This document shows, piece by piece, positions 10,801 through 25,002 of a stretch of DNA of 64,000 bases. Origin of the DNA: Urophycis tenuis (taxonomy: Eukaryota; Chordata; Actinopteri; Gadiformes; Phycidae); contig JAXIVH010000005.1 in the NCBI GenBank assembly GCA_036785325.1, positions 10,283,517-10,347,516 of the forward strand, in the 5' to 3' direction. Made by a program: the position numbers and the translations under genes. How positions within the stretch are numbered: the first letter of the stretch is position 1; every line of letters starts with the position of its first letter. Below the pieces are notes generated by a model, which saw only the letters and a program-made list of their open reading frames with translations, made no database searches and was not told where the DNA came from.

Positions 10801-13368
10801 CCTGATTGTTGGGGGGCCTGGTGTGGTGGCGGTTAGCTGCCGCCGAGTAGCGCTCGGCCGAGCGTAGAAGGGGGGACAGGGAGAATAGACGGCCCCTGGG
10901 AGGCTACGACCCGGGCTGCAGGTCTATGGCACATGTCATATGGGCGGTGCGGAGGTAGGGAGGTGGCCTTAGCTTTGCTAAACACCTCTCTAAAATCATT
11001 GTACTCAACAGGAACCCCCACCATGTTGGGGGTGGGCTTCAAGCAGTTGGACATGGGGCAGATGCCTGCTTAAGGTATACCTGATGGCAAGCGGGACTCC
11101 AGCCCATGATGGACCCGGTAGATCAGTCTATGGTGGGGTTGTGACGACGGAGTCAGGGAAACCCTAAGATGAATGGTAGACGGGGGGACCTCAGAATGTG
11201 GAACTGGATGGTCTCATGGTGGTTTCCAGACAGGAGTAGGCGAAGGGGTGTCGTCTGGTGATTAACTGTCCCCATGGGGTGGCCATCGAGGGCGCTGGCA
11301 GGGGCTGGGTGAGGAAGAGGAACCCGCAGGATGTCCAGTGGTCGAGCCAGCTCCTCGACGATGATGTCAATAGCAGAACTGGAGTCTATGAAGACGGCCA
11401 GGGTGTGGGACCCCTCGGGCAGGGTCAGGCGGGCCTGGCACAGGGGGACGCGAGTCGGGAGAGAGTTTAGTAGCACGACTCACTCAGTAGTCCCCCTTCT
11501 ACTGGTGAGTCCGGCCTTTTAGTGGACAATGAGAGATAAAGTGTCCAGCCTGACCGCAGTACAGGCAAAGGTTGCCCTGACGGTGACACGCCCATTCCTC
11601 TGGCATGAGGCTGGTGCGACCCACCTGCATGGATTCCACTACCCTCAGTTGCTGGCCAGCAGTGGAGACCGTGGTCACAGGAACAGAGAGGGTCCGGACC
11701 AGGGAGCACCATTCGAGTTCTTCCTGACGTCCCCCTCTACTGTACGTCGCGCCTGGACGCGACCGTCTTTGGGCGTTCATAGGAGACTCGCGTACTTCCC
11801 CAGGCCCAGCTGGAAGTAGTTGCACTGCACCGCTAGGTTCCACTCACTCTGGCAAGCCCTGGTGCGGAAGTTGATGGCTTGGCGTGGGTGAGAACTGCGG
11901 CAGTTGGTCCTGGTTGGCAATTTTCTGTCTGAGTTTGTTGTGAGTGACGGTGAGTCTGACTGCATAGTGCTGGAGAGCCTGCTCAATGCTTTCCAGCCGA
12001 CTCTGGGGGGGAGGTAGAGTGGGCTGGGTCCATTGTTGCCCAGATTGTACTGTAATGGGTCGGTACTAGATGCAATTGCAGCACAAACCCACGCACATTA
12101 TTAAACAAGCAATGATAACGGGGAACAAGCATCAGGAAACCGGGACCGAGGGAGTCGAACGGAGATCAGGAAGGACGAGGCGGAGATTGGAGTTTACATC
12201 AGGCAGGATCGGGAAGCAGGGACAGAAGGCAGGCGAATGGAGATCAGGAAGGACGAGGCGGAGGTCGGAGTCGGGGACAGGCCGGATCGAGAAACCGGGA
12301 CAGGTGGCAGGAGAATTGCTGGAGAGACTTGCATGTACAAACAGCAAAGAACAACCTGGCACCAGGTGAATAGTGAAGGGCTGCTTTGTAGCCTCCACAA
12401 ATCACCTGATGCGGAGCAGCTGCGAGTGTGAATGAATGACAGCTGACAATTCTCACCTCAGGGTGTGGACCTCAGGGTCCTATGTACAATGGGAGGCATG
12501 CTTACAATGTGCTGTCCTAACATATCTACAGGATGTGTCTGCTTCCATCCTCAACGGGCACAGTTTTCTCCTGGAAGGGCTGTGCACTCATCACTTCATT
12601 CATTTGTTCATTCATTCGTTCTCACCCTTCCTTTTAGTGGGCTCACACAGCACACCTGAGGCCGGTCAACTTAGACCGGACAGGTTTCTAAGTTGGTAGA
12701 AATTCATAAACTACATGAAAAGACAAGACCCAGTCCAAACTACAGGAAGCATAGCTGACCGAACTTTTGAAACTTTCCTCTGCTGTCCATTTGAGGCAGT
12801 TTTCCAGGTGATTAGATCGATGCAGTGGTTGTTCTAAATTTATTGGTAAAGCTTTAGAGAATTATTAAAAATAGTGTATAGCACAATACAAAAGAGTAAT
12901 TCCTCTTCTTCATACCCCAAACCACCTCTTACATAGCACACAAGTTGCTGTGTAGGCCTAATGCTTAATGACAACCTGCAATCCCAGATACAGTCCATAG
13001 GCATTATTCAATAGTCCTGTATGTTTTATTCATTTGAATTTAGATAGAAAAAGCAGTTTGATTGTTTATGTAGTCAAAATTATATAGAGTATATGACATC
13101 AACCTATGCTGATTTTTCGACCAAGAAGCAATAGGCATTTTTTTGTCTGCAGTGGTTTTTTTTTGGTAAAGCACCATTTAGTGATGATGATTATTCATGA
13201 CCAGTCATGACAAGACTCATTTTGCCCAATAGCCATATAACAAGCAATATAACAAAATAGTTTAACAGCCACAGAAGTCATACAAGAATACACAACTAAT
13301 ATAAAATGATATTTACCGTAAATCAAATTGAAGAAATAGCAAGCGATGACGGGGAGAGTTCCGATCAT
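4887..13368 (-). CDS. chrnb4: Neuronal nicotinic acetylcholine receptor beta subunit (beta4 type), complete, 6 exons
   Basis: Structural beta subunit of heteromeric (alpha3-beta) acetylcholine-gated cation channels. Exons: 13368-13317, 8989-8844, 7901-7857 (45 nt), 7575-7466 (110 nt), 7042-5986 (1057 nt), 5051-4887. All introns are GT-AG, and phases give 524 residues. Residues 1-17 are a signal peptide (MIGTLPVIACYFFNLIY). The extracellular domain carries the Cys-loop C151-C165 (CKIEVKHFPFDQQNC) and lacks the vicinal Cys pair of alpha subunits. Membrane segments lie near 232-256, 262-282 (EKITLCISVLLALTVFLLL), 295-318 and 478-504, and the M3-M4 loop is about 319-477. KIEVK, DHTE, IIKRKPLFY and the last exon's VVEDWKYVAMVVDRLFLW fit beta4; KSEVAS and LTVFLLL resemble beta2. 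The position directly upstream of chrna3 decides for chrnb4; a teleost-specific beta paralogue is the alternative. Intron 1 holds a Gypsy element. Confidence 0.9.
8608..8700. repeat. TATGTG-type short tandem repeat in chrnb4 intron 1
   Basis: Degenerate hexamer array of GTGTAT/TATGTG units, about 90 bp, just 3' (in gene sense) of chrnb4 exon 2. Confidence 0.7.
10304..10635 (-). repeat. 3' LTR of the Gypsy element
   Basis: Direct-repeat partner of 12051-12441. They share GGGTCGGTACT near the left end, ACGGAGATCAGGAA in the middle and CACAAATCACCTGATGCG plus GAGTGTGAATGAATGA at the right end. It has one copy of the internal module that is doubled in the other LTR. Confidence 0.8.
10598..11054 (-). 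pseudogene. Remnant of Gypsy pol: RT N-terminus fused by deletion to integrase C-terminus
   Basis: 11054-10833 encodes a segment with VPVEYNDFREVFSKAKATS and LPPHRPYD, typical of the start of the Gypsy reverse transcriptase region. 10789-10598 encodes RFIWPFKIERIINPVAVQL, typical of the C-terminal end of Gypsy integrase. The catalytic cores of both enzymes are absent between them, so no active polyprotein is possible. Confidence 0.7.
11153..12033 (-). pseudogene. Remnant Gypsy gag and protease
   Basis: Gag begins at ATG 12033 just inside the 5' LTR. Fragmented frames lead to a CCHC knuckle (LCLYCGQAGHFISHC, C-x2-C-x4-H-x4-C) near 11560. The frame 11476-11153 is retropepsin-like, with VFIDSSSA where active proteases have D-S/T-G, so the active-site glycine is lost. 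SALDGHPMGTVNHQT and LPFILGFP are typical flanking motifs. Frameshifts separate the pieces; this is a dead copy. Confidence 0.7.
12051..12441 (-). repeat. 5' LTR of the Gypsy element, with a doubled internal module
   Basis: Partner of 10304-10635. It is about 60 bp longer because the module GGAGATCAGGAAGGACGAGG and its flanks occur twice (around 12170 and 12240). LTR lengths and point differences show that the insertion is not recent. Confidence 0.8.
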
Positions 13369-13740
13369 CTTCTCTGTTCATTCTGGTCCTCGATCAAGTT
13401 CTCCTCCTCCGGGGAGCCCGACGCGCAGCCTGGAGATCCGTGCGTCCTGCTGACGCGCCATGCAGACTCCAGTGTGCTGGTTCGTTCCCTGCTGGGCTGA
13501 TAGCAGGCTGTTCGGAGTTGTGAACGTGATTTCTATGGAGTGTGTCGGCGTCCTCAGCCCCCTGAGCCGGGTGAGGCGTCCCGGACCAGCGACCCTCCTC
13601 CCGGGACACCGTCCTGCGCGTCGCCTCGTGGAGCCGACGCGCCGTGAGGGTTTATATGGAATAACTATGATTTATAGACAATGTAATGCTATGGCACTAT
13701 TAGATACGAAGATGACTATTCTGTCCCCGTTATAGGTCCA
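13369..13740 (-). promoter_or_regulatory. Probable chrnb4 promoter and 5' UTR
   Basis: Upstream of the chrnb4 ATG lies a GC-rich stretch (13400-13640) ending in a TATA-like CATATAAA on the minus strand (13658-13651). A start site near 13620 would give a 5' UTR of about 250 nt. One out-of-frame ATG lies 13 nt upstream of the chosen ATG. The placement is inferred; no transcript is visible. Confidence 0.35.
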
Positions 13741-15111
13741 CCCCTTAGCAGTTTCTAGCTCTAACTCACCGGAAACAGCGGTGTAATATTCTTCAAAATA
13801 AAGTCAAACGTTGTAGGTAAATACCATAGACTGTATGGTAAATACGCATCATATCCCAAACCATGTAAAACCGGAAACCTAACACTTTGAATGATTCCTC
13901 AAATTATGTTGTGAGTAACCTTGGTGGTTCGACCCCAGTCTCCAGGGTCCATCTATTTCATATGTGTATTTTTTGTGTGTTTTGTTCCTGGTAATGACTC
14001 TACAATTTTATTACAGGTGAACTAAAGTTGCAAATTGAGTCCCACTTCAGCTGAACTAATTCTGACATTTTTACAGTTTATCTCCGAACTGAGTGTAGTT
14101 TTAAAACCCAACAACCAAACCACACAAGCAGATAAACCACATGTCCTGCCAGGGGGATATATAGAGGGCTGAAGTCCAGGCCCATTGCAGCGCAATCTTC
14201 GCCCAGAGATTTACAGTGCCTGTCCTGCTCAGAAGGTCATTATTATGAAGGAAAAGCATCAAGCGCAGATGAAACCCACTGCAGACGCTGAGTTCTCCAT
14301 TTGATCTGCCATCCTGACATTTGCCACTCTGAAATATTAAAGGCCAAAGATAAGCAATTAGTTATCATTTTACCTTCTGATGTCCTTCAGAAAGACATGT
14401 ACAGGTCTGAGGGCGATGATGTGTTACAGAGTATTGTAAGCCGTACTTTTAGAGTAATGCATTGATTGTGTGTGCATATTATAGTGTTCATTCATTCAGG
14501 AGGATTTAATCAACATCATCTGTATTCAGTTGACATTTGCAGCCCATCAACAGTACTGATAGAAGTAGTGTCGCTGGGGTTAGGTTGTAATGCACGTTAA
14601 GCCATACCCCTGGGAATATTAAAGTCATTCGAATCAGAATGCAGAACTTATGTTGAGGTGTGTGTGTGTGATGAAGTGGGGGCTATAAGGCCATCTCTTA
14701 ATATGGAATGAACATTTTTACTTCCCCATTTTGGTGATAGATTCATACCAAGAATAAATCAGTCTGTGAATTTATATGTTTGGCATCTGAAGGACAGCTA
14801 ATGTCTGGCTAAGTGTTGGTAGAGAGAGCAGCCTGCCGCCACGACTCCGCCGTGCAGCAGCAAGACTCTGGAAGTTCAGGGTTTTCCCAGACTTGGCTGA
14901 CATCCTGAAGAGACCACTTTAATCAAGTGTTCCCTGGAGATCTGCCAGCCTGGTCCCCTGCAGTCATGGCTAAGATAGACAGGAAAACAACAACAGTTCA
15001 TGAGGTGACTCCAGCTTGTGGCATGTTGTGTCTCTGTGTTTTGCTCATCAGTTCTAATGTATTGCTGTCACATTGGAACAAAAAGTAACCCGTTTCACTA
15101 CAACCTGTGAG
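13741..15111. other. Intergenic DNA without recognisable gene
   Basis: Mixed unique sequence between chrnb4 and the repeats to the right. No splice-flanked open frames or repeat families were recognised. Around 14160-14420 the sequence is free of simple repeats and could be regulatory, but nothing specific supports that. Confidence 0.4.
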
Positions 15112-15347
15112 CAGTGGTGTAGCCAGAAATGTTCAATTGGGTGGGCACAGCTGACAAAATACGCAGAAACATTTAACTTGCACAAAACTGCATGAGCCCT
15201 CTGATTGGACGGGCAGCAGTTAATAGGGCAGCTATTTTTTCAAGTTCCTTGAATTTCAAGTTAATGCCGGGCACTTCTGGTAGGGTGGGCCAGCTGTCAA
15301 TCATAGTAGCACTGGTCCACATGGGCCCTTATGTGGGTACGCGCCTG
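15112..15347. mobile_element. Short hAT-like non-autonomous element (MITE), 236 bp
   Basis: The element starts CAGTGGTGTAGCCAG and ends GGGTACGCGCCTG. The inverted ends match at 9 of the first 13 positions. It is flanked by CCTGTGAG (15104-15111) and CCTGTGAC (15348-15355), a 7/8 match consistent with the 8 bp duplication made by hAT transposases. It encodes no transposase. Confidence 0.55.
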
Positions 15348-18091
<2,744 letters not shown>

Positions 18092-18145
<54 letters not shown>

Positions 18146-18173
18146 TAGACAGACAGACAGACAGAGAGACAGA
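18092..18173. repeat. (GA)n followed by (GACA)n
   Basis: (GA)n at 18092-18140, then AGACAGAC units to about 18173. It is the probable right half of the array interrupted by the LINE fragment. Confidence 0.9.
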
Positions 18174-18849
18174 ATGGGATGCTGTCACCCTTGGCAACCA
18201 GGACATCACAGGCCTGTCATCTTTATCAGTGTTCCGCTGCCCAGCAGGCAGGTCTGGATGAGTGGTGAGTGGTGAGTGATTGCTGAGTGTGGTCTCTCTG
18301 GACTCAAGAGAATTGAGGGCAGAGGTAATCAGCTCATCACAGGCTGGCTGTGAGTGGCTGTAGAACAGCGGCTGATTGGACAAAGCTCTTGTTCAACACA
18401 GAGTTAGGCCTACGATTAGCCGAGTCAATTAGGCGAGGTGAACTTAATTTGTTTATAATGTAAATCTACGTGTAAGTTTATCTCATATACATTGTGTAGT
18501 TTCAAATTGTAGGTTGATTAGTTAATGTGTTTCACAGAGGGCTTACTGCATCTAGATGTCACTGTTGTAATGAAGCACCTTCTTTTTAGGGTGTGCATCC
18601 AGACACTCCTGCTCTGACTGGGCGGTGTCTGTTGGGTCTGTGTGGACACCAGGTACAAGTACATGTGTGGGCTCCAGGTAGAGGGACATTGTATTTGTGG
18701 GATATTTTCTTTTGAGACAAATCTTATGTTTCTTTTATAGCTGCTCAGGGATCAGAGCAGATTTACAATTTACAATTTACCTTTAATTAAAAAAAATACA
18801 GTACTCCTGTGTGAGTGTGTGTGTATTGCATTTGTGTGCAAGCGTGCGT

Positions 18850-18899
<50 letters not shown>

Positions 18900-20318
18900 C
18901 CAGACCATACCAACCATGTCCTAAATTCCATTTGTCCTCTGATTTCTAATTTAATTTAGGCTCCCTTCTTCCTCCATGTCTGCCAGCCAATCAGGTATTC
19001 TGCCTGGTCCTTCTAAACATCTGTTTGCACTGTGTCATCGGCAACAGTGGTCTTGTTCACAAGGGCCTACTATCAGTTCATCCCTCGGCAGAACGTCGAA
19101 CCTCACCGGTCTCATGAGTTAAATACTCTGGTGTGACTGGGATTAAGGCTGCTGGTTGATTAGCATGCCCACCGGCCTGTGCCAGGTGTGCCAATGGTCT
19201 GTTGATCAGGGTGATCTGATCAAGGTTCAATGAATGAAACGCTTTTTGCGTGTGAAAATATTGTACATATTTCCACGTCATCTTGCAGTCATTACCATGT
19301 AATTCTCTATATTTACATAATCATATTACAAATAAAAGTGCAAAGCATCCCATTTAATACACTGTTGTCCCTGTGTCATACTGCTGTTTGCAATGTCTGG
19401 CCTTATTTCAGAATTTGTGGAAAACTAATGCCTGTGGATGGAGACCTCAGAACATTTGGCGAGGATGACATTACAGCTGAAGCTTACGTTTTCTCTCTCT
19501 CAGGACCAGTGGCCTCCTGTGGAGCCATTGATACCCACTTTACTGGGACTTGAACAATCATCGTACACCAAATGAAAAAAAAAAAATGTATAGTGTAAAT
19601 AAACCATTCATATTATCATTGACATGTAACATATTACATAATAATGTCATAGCCTGATAACAAGGTCAAAGACAAAATAGTCTGATGAATTGAAGCGATT
19701 TGGATAAACCTCAAGATACAAGATAGACCTCAATGCCAGGATTTAAAGTTACATGTGAAACATTTAAACTAGCTGGTTACTTCAGAAAACCTGGACATAT
19801 CTGTAGTCTCCTGTCAGAGCGGACACAACTCTGTTACTGAAATGATGTATCCTGAACGTCTCCCACCTACTAACTGCAGGGTCTCAACACATTACAACTT
19901 TAAATAATTTGTTTACACAACCTCCAAATAACTAAAGATAAACCAAATCCCTTCTCTCCCGTCTATCATTTGGGCTTGACAGGCTGCCTAGACTCTGGTG
20001 TGTGTGCTTCCTGTTCCTCCAGCAGGAAGTTGCTGCTTTGCTGAAGGTTCCAGGTGTCCATCAGCTGTGTTTTAACATGCAGATGTGTCAGTGGGTTTGT
20101 GAATTCATTCTGGTGACTCATTTTAAATGATGGTGCTGTGGTTTGGCTGTCCTAATTGTGTCAATTCATATTCATTTATATTGATTGCACTTTGTCGATT
20201 ATCCTTGGACATGTTCATCTGAACAGCATCCTGTCTGGTTGTTAACTATGCTTTATGAATGAAGCTGGCTTTTTAAACCAAATGCTCTGTAATGAAAGGT
20301 TGGAGGACCAATTAGTGC
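18174..20318. other. Intergenic DNA without recognisable gene
   Basis: It includes a (GT)n array at 18850-18897. Open frames here are short and have no recognisable motif or splice context. Confidence 0.4.
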
Positions 20319-20580
20319 GGGCGGCAGTAGCTCAGTGGATAGAGTGGGTGGACAGAGCTGGTCGTCCACTAACCATAGGGTCGGTGGTTTGATTCCCTCA
20401 GTCCCCCTGCTCCAATTGTCCACATGTCGAAGTGTCCTTGAGCAAAACACTGAACCCCAACTTGCTCCCCAGGCCCTGAACATAGTAGCCCACTGCTCCT
20501 ATGTGCCATAGGATGGGTCAAATGCAGAGACCAAATTTTGATCCCATCTCTAATTAATACTGAGAATGACCAATACAGAC
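20319..20580 (+). mobile_element. tRNA-derived SINE, second subfamily
   Basis: The head GGCGGCAGTAGCTCAGTGG with an A box at 20328-20338 is shared with the SINE at 4255. A short internal duplication (GGATAGAG..GGACAGAG) follows, then a decayed B box (GGTTTGATTCC). The body and tail differ from the first SINE: it continues AAGTGTCCTTGAGCAAAACA and ends TACTGAGAATGACCAATA. The same tail occurs in reverse at 29255-29350. Confidence 0.75.
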
Positions 20581-21097
20581 GAATAGGTCCTCTCTAGTGC
20601 ACTATTTTGCAGTTTGCTTATAAAGTCATTGTGTGAACTATTGTTTTTAGTTTCAATATAAAGACAATAAACACTGGGGTTGCTGGGTGGGCACACTGCA
20701 GTGATAAAGTCTGAGACACGATAAAAGCCTTCCAGTGCATTTCATGGTCTTCTTGAGAATGGCATGCATATCATAAAGATATAATAAAGGTTGTAAACGC
20801 TGAGAGATGATTTGCTCTTCCTTTCTGGGAATGGAATAAGGGGAGCCGATGAAGATGGTGGTTCAATTAACTTCTTCACCAGGGCAGAGGGAAGACAGAG
20901 GAAGAGCATTAATCAATAGGACAACAGCAATCCCCATCTTTATAAGTGCATGCATATGCAAGATGTGACAGTCTACACATCAGCTGTTTGCTCCTAAAAC
21001 AAGATGGGAAAAACAATCACAATTAAAAGCCAAGACATTTCTTTCAGAGAATGATTACAAGTGCTTTCCTGACATAGCCGAAAATGTTCATTTTTTA
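20581..21097. other. Intergenic DNA without recognisable feature
   Basis: About 500 bp of unique AT-rich sequence between a SINE and the L2 LINE. I see nothing specific in it. Confidence 0.4.
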
Positions 21098-24000
21098 AAT
21101 CAAATCAAATCAAATCAAAGCTTATTTATATAGCACATATACAAACGGCTGAGCCGCAACCAAAGTGCTTCACAGAAAGTGCTTAAGTGCGAATGCAAAA
21201 AGAAATAAAAAGAAAAGAAAAGAAAGAAAATAAAAGAAAAGGGTTAAAAAGACAAAGACTGAGATTAAAAATTTAAAAAGTAACTAGGGGACACTTTGCA
21301 GGCGCTTTAAAAGGAAACTCTAATCGAAGGCAAGTGAAAAAAGGTGGGTCTTTAACTGGGATTTAAAAACACCTAAAGACTGGATACACGGATGTGTAGG
21401 GGGAGGGAGTTCCAGAGTCTGGTGGCTGCTACAGCAAAGGCTCTGTCCCCCCTGGTTTTTAGCCTGGTCCTGGGCACTACCAACAACAGCTGGTCAGCTG
21501 ACCGGAGTGCTCTGGATGGGATGTGGTGGTGGAGAATATCAGACAGGTAGGTTGGGACCAGACCATGGAGGGATTTGTAGACAGTCAGGAGAAGTTTGAA
21601 ATCAATGCGGTAGCGGATGGGGAACCAGTGGAGCGATGCGAGGACCGGGGTGATGTGATCTCGCTTCTTTGTACAGGTGAGGAGTCGGGCGGCTGAGTTT
21701 TGAACTAACTGCAGGCGGCGGAGTTGTGATTGGTCAATGCCAGTGTGTATAGGGCGTTGCAGTAGTCCAGTTGTGATGTTATGAAGGCATGAATGACTCT
21801 CTCCAGATCACCCTGGGGCAGGTAGGCTTTGGTCTTAGCAATGGTTCTCAGGTGGAAAAAGCTTCTTCGAACTACTGACGCTGACCTGCTGCTCAAACTT
21901 GAGGGCACTGTCAAAAATCACGCCCATATTTCTGACAGAAGGCCTGATGTTAGAGGCGAGAGGGCCCAGGGCATCAGTGGAGAAGGCCGGAGAGGATTTT
22001 CTAAAAACAATGGTCTCTGACTTGCTCTCATTGAGGTTGAGGAAGTTTGCACCCATTCATGCTTTGATGTCAGCCAGACAGTCAAGCAATGGATGGAGTG
22101 CAGCCTGCCCATGAACCCTGAGGGGGAGATACAGCTGGACATCGTCTGCATAGCAGTGGAAGGAGATGTTGTGTTTAATCAGGATTTCCGCTAGGGGTAA
22201 AACGTACAACAAAAATAGAATGGGACCTAGTATAGAGCCTTGAAGGACCCCACAGGTGAGGGGGGCAACAGAAGAGGTGGAATCTCCAAGCTGTACAGAG
22301 AAGATCCTGTTGGCCAGGTAGGACTGAAAGAACTTCAAGGCTGTGCCTTTGATGCCTACGCAATGCTCTAGCCGAGACAGCAGGATCCTGTGATCCACTG
22401 TGTCAAAGGCTGCTGTAAGGTCTAAAAGCACCAGGATCACAGGGCTACCTGAGTCAGCGGCTAGGAGCAGGTCGTTAAGCACTCTCAGGAGAGCAGTCTC
22501 AGTGCTGTGGGCTGTTCTAAAGCCAGACTGGAATTTTTCATAGATGTTGTTGTAAGTTAAAAAGGATTGCAGCTGGACATAAACTTCTCGCTCAAGGACT
22601 TTAGACAGGAAGGGTAGCTTGGAAATAGGCCTGAAATGTGAGAGAATAGAGGGGTCAAGGTTTGGCTTCTTTAATACTGAGTGCACCACAGCATGTTTGA
22701 AGTCAACCGGGACACAACCAGAGGAGAGGATGAGGTTGATCAACAGTAGAAGGATGGGGGCAACTGTGTCGAAAACTGCAGAGTCCTTGAGTAGATGGGA
22801 GGGTAGGCAGTCAGAGGGGCAGTTGGAGTGCTGCAGATGTCTCACTGCATCAGAGAGGGAGGATAGGGTAATGGGCTCAAACTGCTCGAGGACAGCTGGC
22901 TGGGGGAGGGGGAGTGGGGCAGGGAGTGGGGTGGCAGAGGTATCAGTAGGCCTGAGTGCTGCAATCTTTTCAATAAATAATTTTAGAAAGCTTTCACAGA
23001 GGGCGGGTGAGGGCACAACAGGGGATTCATTGTGGGGATTTTTGAGAGAGTTTAGTATATTGAAAAGAACCTGGGGTTTGTGACTGTTTCTGGAGACCAG
23101 GGAGGAAATGTACTGGGATTTGTCAGTTTTAACGGCTCGATGGTAATCCGCCAAGCAACTTCGTAGAATTTGGAGGGGCTCGTGAAGGCGGTTGTTCTGC
23201 CACTTGCGCTCAGCCCGCCTACAGGCCCGTCTGAGGTCAGGCGTTGCATCGTTGAGCCATGGTGATGACTGTGCTTTAGTGCGTTTGGGCTTGAAAGGAG
23301 CAACGGAGTCCAGAATTTCAGTGCAGGCTGAAGAGAAAATAGGTAGAAGCTGATCAGCAGTATAATCAGAGCTAAGGCCCAGTGACGGCCTACACAAGGG
23401 GGAGTAAATGAAAGCGGCTGAAAACTGCCCAGCAGTCGAGGGGTTAATCAGGTGTGAGACCCGTTTGAAGGCACTAGGGGTACTACCTGAGCATGGGACT
23501 GATACAGACAACAGAATTGGGGAGTGGTTGGAGAAAGACATGGCACAGATTTCATTCACAGAGACAGAAACACCATAGGATAACACAAGATCTAGTGTGT
23601 GACCCTTTTTGTGAGTTGGGCCGGAGATGGCTTGTTTAAAACTGAATGAGTCAAGGAAATTCAGAAATCCCGGGTCCCGAGGCTGTGACTCACAACAAAC
23701 ATGGACATTAAAATCACCACAAATTATTATATGATCGTATTTAACCATAATCCCAGACAAAAAATCAGCAAAGTCATGGATACAGTCTTTGTTGAGGGTA
23801 ACGACAGAATTAATTAAAACAGTTGCAGTTCAAAGCTAGCAAAACCAGCGTGTGGAATCTGCCGGCAGTGAAGAAACGACTTGTAAACAGAGGCAACACC
23901 TCCACCTCTACCGGATCGGGGGGAATTAAAAAAGTTACAGTCCGGTGGAAGGAGTTCAGAGAACGGAATGTTTTCGCCAGTAGAGACCCAGGTCTCACAC

Positions 24001-24701
24001 ATAAACAGAAAGTCCAGCTCCCGGGAGAGAAAAAAGTCGTTAAGCATGAAGGTTTTACTCGCCAGGGACCGCACGTTTATCAAGGCCATCTGGAGGGTTA
24101 GCTCGTCGCTAGCTGCTGGTCCGGTGCTCTTCAACAGGTGTAGGCTAGAGTGGTCAACGCCACAGCCGCACCTACGCAGGGAACGCCAGGGGACTGAGTA
24201 CGACGCGTTCTGGTCAACGCTGTTGGGGCGGCTTGAAGGGCCGGAAACAGCAGTGGACGAGGCAGTTTGGCAGCATCATGGTCGAGGAAGGCTTCAGCAG
24301 GAGTAACAGGCGAGACAGAGACAACAGGACGGAGCCATCGCAGTAGACCCCGAGCGGCAACTCGATTTGAGGACAGTTGGATCTTGAGTTTCACCAGCAG
24401 ACCTCAGCTCCTTCCTTGTCTCCTGGAGTGCGTCTTGCGAGGAGGGGCCGCAGATACCTGACAGCACGGACGGGGGACGCTTGTTCCAATCTCCTGGTTT
24501 GGGTCTAGCTGTCCGAGCCTCACGGAGAACTTTGTCGCGGATGTTAAACAGGGCTTGACGATCGTAGCACAGTGGGGCAGACACATCCAGATAGAAGCAT
24601 AGAAACAGGGCTGTAACAAACGTTAAACAGAGCGCCCGTGGAAGACGACTCGCCGAACACACTGGCGCCATCTTGACACTATCACTGATGGCACAGTACA
24701 A
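21098..24701 (-). mobile_element. Nearly full-length L2 (Maui-like) LINE, inactive
   Basis: Reads right to left. A 5' region with an open frame (24701-24294) is followed by an N-terminal APE-type endonuclease piece (24134-23814, with MALINVRSLASKT and DFLFMCETWV). The main frame, 23760-22057 (567 codons), holds the rest of the endonuclease (IICGDFNVH) and the reverse transcriptase (FRPISKLPFLSKVLE, LDLTAAFDTVDHRIL, GVLQGSILGP, FHCYADDVQLY). C-terminal pieces follow at 22056-21705 and to about 21350. The 3' end is GTGCTATATAAATAA on the element strand followed by ATTTG repeats (21098-21119), the classic L2 tail. Lesions: a stop and missing segment at about 23813, a TGA at 22057, and frameshifts after 21835. 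The YADD catalytic motif is intact, but no full ORF remains. Confidence 0.88.
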
Positions 24702-24895
24702 ACCACAGCATCAAACCTGAGAAAGATTCATCCTAATCTTACAAGCAGAGTAGCTAGGCTGAACTCCTGAACTCCTTTTCAAATGTTGGAAGGTCCTGTG
24801 TTGTATTCCCAACCCTTATATGCTCTGCCTCCATCCTTGATGTTGAAGCCTACAGACCCAAGATCTGACTGCCTTTCAATTGCCCTTGATACAAA

Positions 24896-24988
24896 ATGTC
24901 TTAACCACTCTTAATATGTCTTAACCAGTATCAATATGTCTTAACCACTCTTATTATGCCTTAACCAGTATTAATATGTTTTAACCTG
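24896..24988. repeat. 20 bp tandem repeat, about 4-5 copies
   Basis: Units of the form TGTCTTAACCACTCTTAATA, alternating CCACTC and CCAGTA variants. Confidence 0.8.
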
Positions 24989-25002
24989 TTTATGAAGCAT
25001 TA

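Larger units (their letters stand above)
10304..12441 (-). mobile_element. Internally deleted Ty3/Gypsy-type LTR retrotransposon in chrnb4 intron 1
   Basis: Two similar direct repeats (10304-10635 and 12051-12441), each beginning TGTAA and ending with CA on the plus strand, bracket only about 1.4 kb of internal DNA. On the minus strand the interior contains, in order, a Gag start (ATG GAC CCA at 12033), a CCHC zinc knuckle, a retropepsin-like segment, the beginning of a reverse transcriptase, and then directly the C-terminal end of an integrase. Most of RT, all of RNase H and most of integrase are missing, and the reading frame is broken. The element is inserted in the same orientation as chrnb4. 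I did not find an obvious target-site duplication. Confidence 0.8.

Noticed and set aside
13394..13609. Minus-strand 71-codon frame upstream of chrnb4
   Set aside because: It lies in the 5' UTR region and is not in frame with exon 1. The signal peptide at 13368 joins exon 2 in the right phase, which fixes the true start.
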